Notes under the pieces: generated by a model
Database searches by the model: none
What the model saw: the letters and a program-made list of their open reading frames with translations, nothing else
What the model was told of the DNA's origin: nothing
Program-made: the position numbers and the translations under genes
Assembly: GCA_022600345.1 (NCBI GenBank)
Contig: JAHZKP010000121.1
Location: 1 to 43,780, forward strand
From: Alphaproteobacteria bacterium
GTDB taxonomy: Bacteria; Pseudomonadota; Alphaproteobacteria; Rhizobiales; Hyphomicrobiaceae
Direction of reading: 5' to 3'
DNA: 43,780 bases
In this document: positions 42,909 to 43,780 of the stretch, in pieces
Layout: the number at the start of each line of letters is the position of its first letter
How positions within the stretch are numbered: position 1 is the stretch's first letter

Positions 42909-43274
42909 CAACCGCGAGCCAAGCAACGCTCACCCCCACCTGGGAATGCCACGATCACTTGGTCCCGAGCGTAGCGGGTGCGGTGCTGCTGTCGATTGCA
43001 AACCGGGCCCAAGAGATGCCATTCCGTCCTCCCCCGTCAAAGGGGGAGGAGCCGCAAGACGTTCGGTGTGGTGGGCCAAGGTTTGAACTGTCAGGAATAC
43101 GCCCGGTCTATTCGTCCCGGGTTTGTACCCCTGGATTGTACCATCTCGCAGTCCCTGATCTCACAAGGGGAGGACGCCGTCGGCTCCTCTCCCATCGCGC
43201 TGAAAGCGCGTCTTCGACACGACGGGGAGAGGACGGGCTGCCATGACTTGCAAGCGACCTGGCGACCGATACCG
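42909..43274. repeat. Terminal structured repeat, copy 1
   Basis: A 366-bp unit that recurs at 43427-43780 (518 bp further on). It contains a stem CCTCCCCC/GGGGGAGG (43028-43049) and a stem CCTCTCCC/GGGAGAGG (43186-43232) whose loop carries an extra CGCGCT/AGCGCG hairpin. Indels between copies shift reading frame, so it is non-coding. Confidence 0.85.
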
Positions 43275-43327
43275 ACCATGCGAATGTCAACGGCCGCGTC
43301 TTGGCGTTTGCAAGTCATCTTGGCAGC
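43237..43327. repeat. Inverted repeat at the end of copy 1
   Basis: GCTGCC-ATGACTTGCAAGCG (43237-43256) faces its reverse complement, with a 3-base insertion and one mismatch, at 43305-43327; the spacer is 48 bp. The second copy starts the same way at 43740 but the window ends before the matching arm would appear. Confidence 0.7.
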
Positions 43328-43426
43328 GCTAGGTGAGGGGGGATGGGGGAATCGCGGCATTTGGCAGGTCAACTTGAAGCTGGCGGTCTAAATGATCCTG
43401 GCGCGGATAGGAGGGGGTATCCGCGT

Positions 43427-43780
43427 CAACCGCAAGCCAAGCATCGGACACCCCCGCCTGGGAATGTCACGATCACTTGGTCCCTGGCGTTTCAGGTGCG
43501 GCGCTGCTGTCGATTGCAAACCGGGCCCAAGAGATGACATTCCGTCCGCCCCCCTCAAGGGGGCGGAGCCGCAAGACGTTCGGTGTGGTGGGCCAAAGCT
43601 TGAACAGTCCGGAATGCTCACGGTCTATCCTGGCTGGGATGTCCCCGGTCTGTACCCCTGGATTGTACCACCTCGCAGCCCCTGCCCATGTCTCACAAGA
43701 AGAGGACGCCGTCGGCTCCTCTCCCCTGGAGGGAGAGGACGGGCTGCCATGACTTGCAAGCGCCCTGGCGAACGATACCG
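43427..43780. repeat. Terminal structured repeat, copy 2 (cut by the window edge)
   Basis: Same order of segments as copy 1, with scattered substitutions. Its first stem is CCGCCCCC/GGGGGCGG (43546-43566): relative to copy 1 one T-A pair has become G-C on both sides, a compensatory change. Its second stem (43718-43738) has a 5-nt loop instead of the 31-nt loop of copy 1. Confidence 0.85.

Noticed and set aside
42388-43752. Several open frames of 60-140 codons in the terminal region
   Set aside because: Corresponding frames shift between the two repeat copies by one-base indels, and the peptides match typical translations of intergenic repeats.

Overview
The window looks like a chromosome segment of an alphaproteobacterium, most likely Hyphomicrobiales (inference). 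The reasons are gene order and family content: a dgt / argS / SPOR / nagZ / scpA / scpB / tatA / tatB / tatC / serS string, a pcm / tolC / popZ-like (DUF2497) / valS string, G+C-rich sequence, and intergenic palindromic repeats of the kind common in that group. No phage, plasmid, CRISPR or complete transposon is visible.

Layout. 1-427: a 271-bp MITE-like element flanked by CTAG, then a heptanucleotide tandem repeat abutting the end of serS. 428-13194 (minus strand): housekeeping block for dNTP hydrolysis (dgt), tRNA charging (argS, serS), an inner-membrane SPOR protein with a large disordered region, cell-wall recycling (nagZ), chromosome condensation (scpA, scpB) and Tat export (tatA, tatB, tatC). 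One lone ABC-transporter ATPase gene sits between scpB and tatA. 13421-15056 (plus): erpA, xth and a DUF1801 gene. 15073-17368 (minus): methyltransferase, VIT/CCC1 membrane protein, a solo end of the 5'-terminal mobile element, and a fatty acid desaturase. 17667-27611: a PLP-dependent ammonia-lyase/racemase, an ExoR-like Sel1 protein coupled to ilvD (minus), a DUF898 / M48 peptidase pair, DUF2939, a FAD monooxygenase-like enzyme and a proline iminopeptidase. 27642-38598 (minus): CorA, valS, a PopZ-like polar organiser with a very long linker, two tandem TolC paralogues, and pcm. 38895-39288: tRNA-Cys and tRNA-Asn. 39429-42384 (plus): rluB-like pseudouridine synthase, rsmD and a DMT-type permease, overlapping end to start. 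42385-43780: no gene; an array of palindromic intergenic repeats ending in two copies of a >350-bp unit, 518 bp apart, running off the window.

Most genes are ordinary core functions. The unusual content is mostly repeat DNA: a palindromic element carried in frame inside valS, related stem-loops in the terminal repeats with a compensatory base-pair change, and MITE copies ending beside genes. Several proteins have long low-complexity regions (SPOR protein, PopZ-like protein, RluB tails, TolC-2 C-terminus). I did not find a convincing new multi-gene defence or metabolic system. The best candidates for something undescribed are the terminal structured repeat and the valS insertion.
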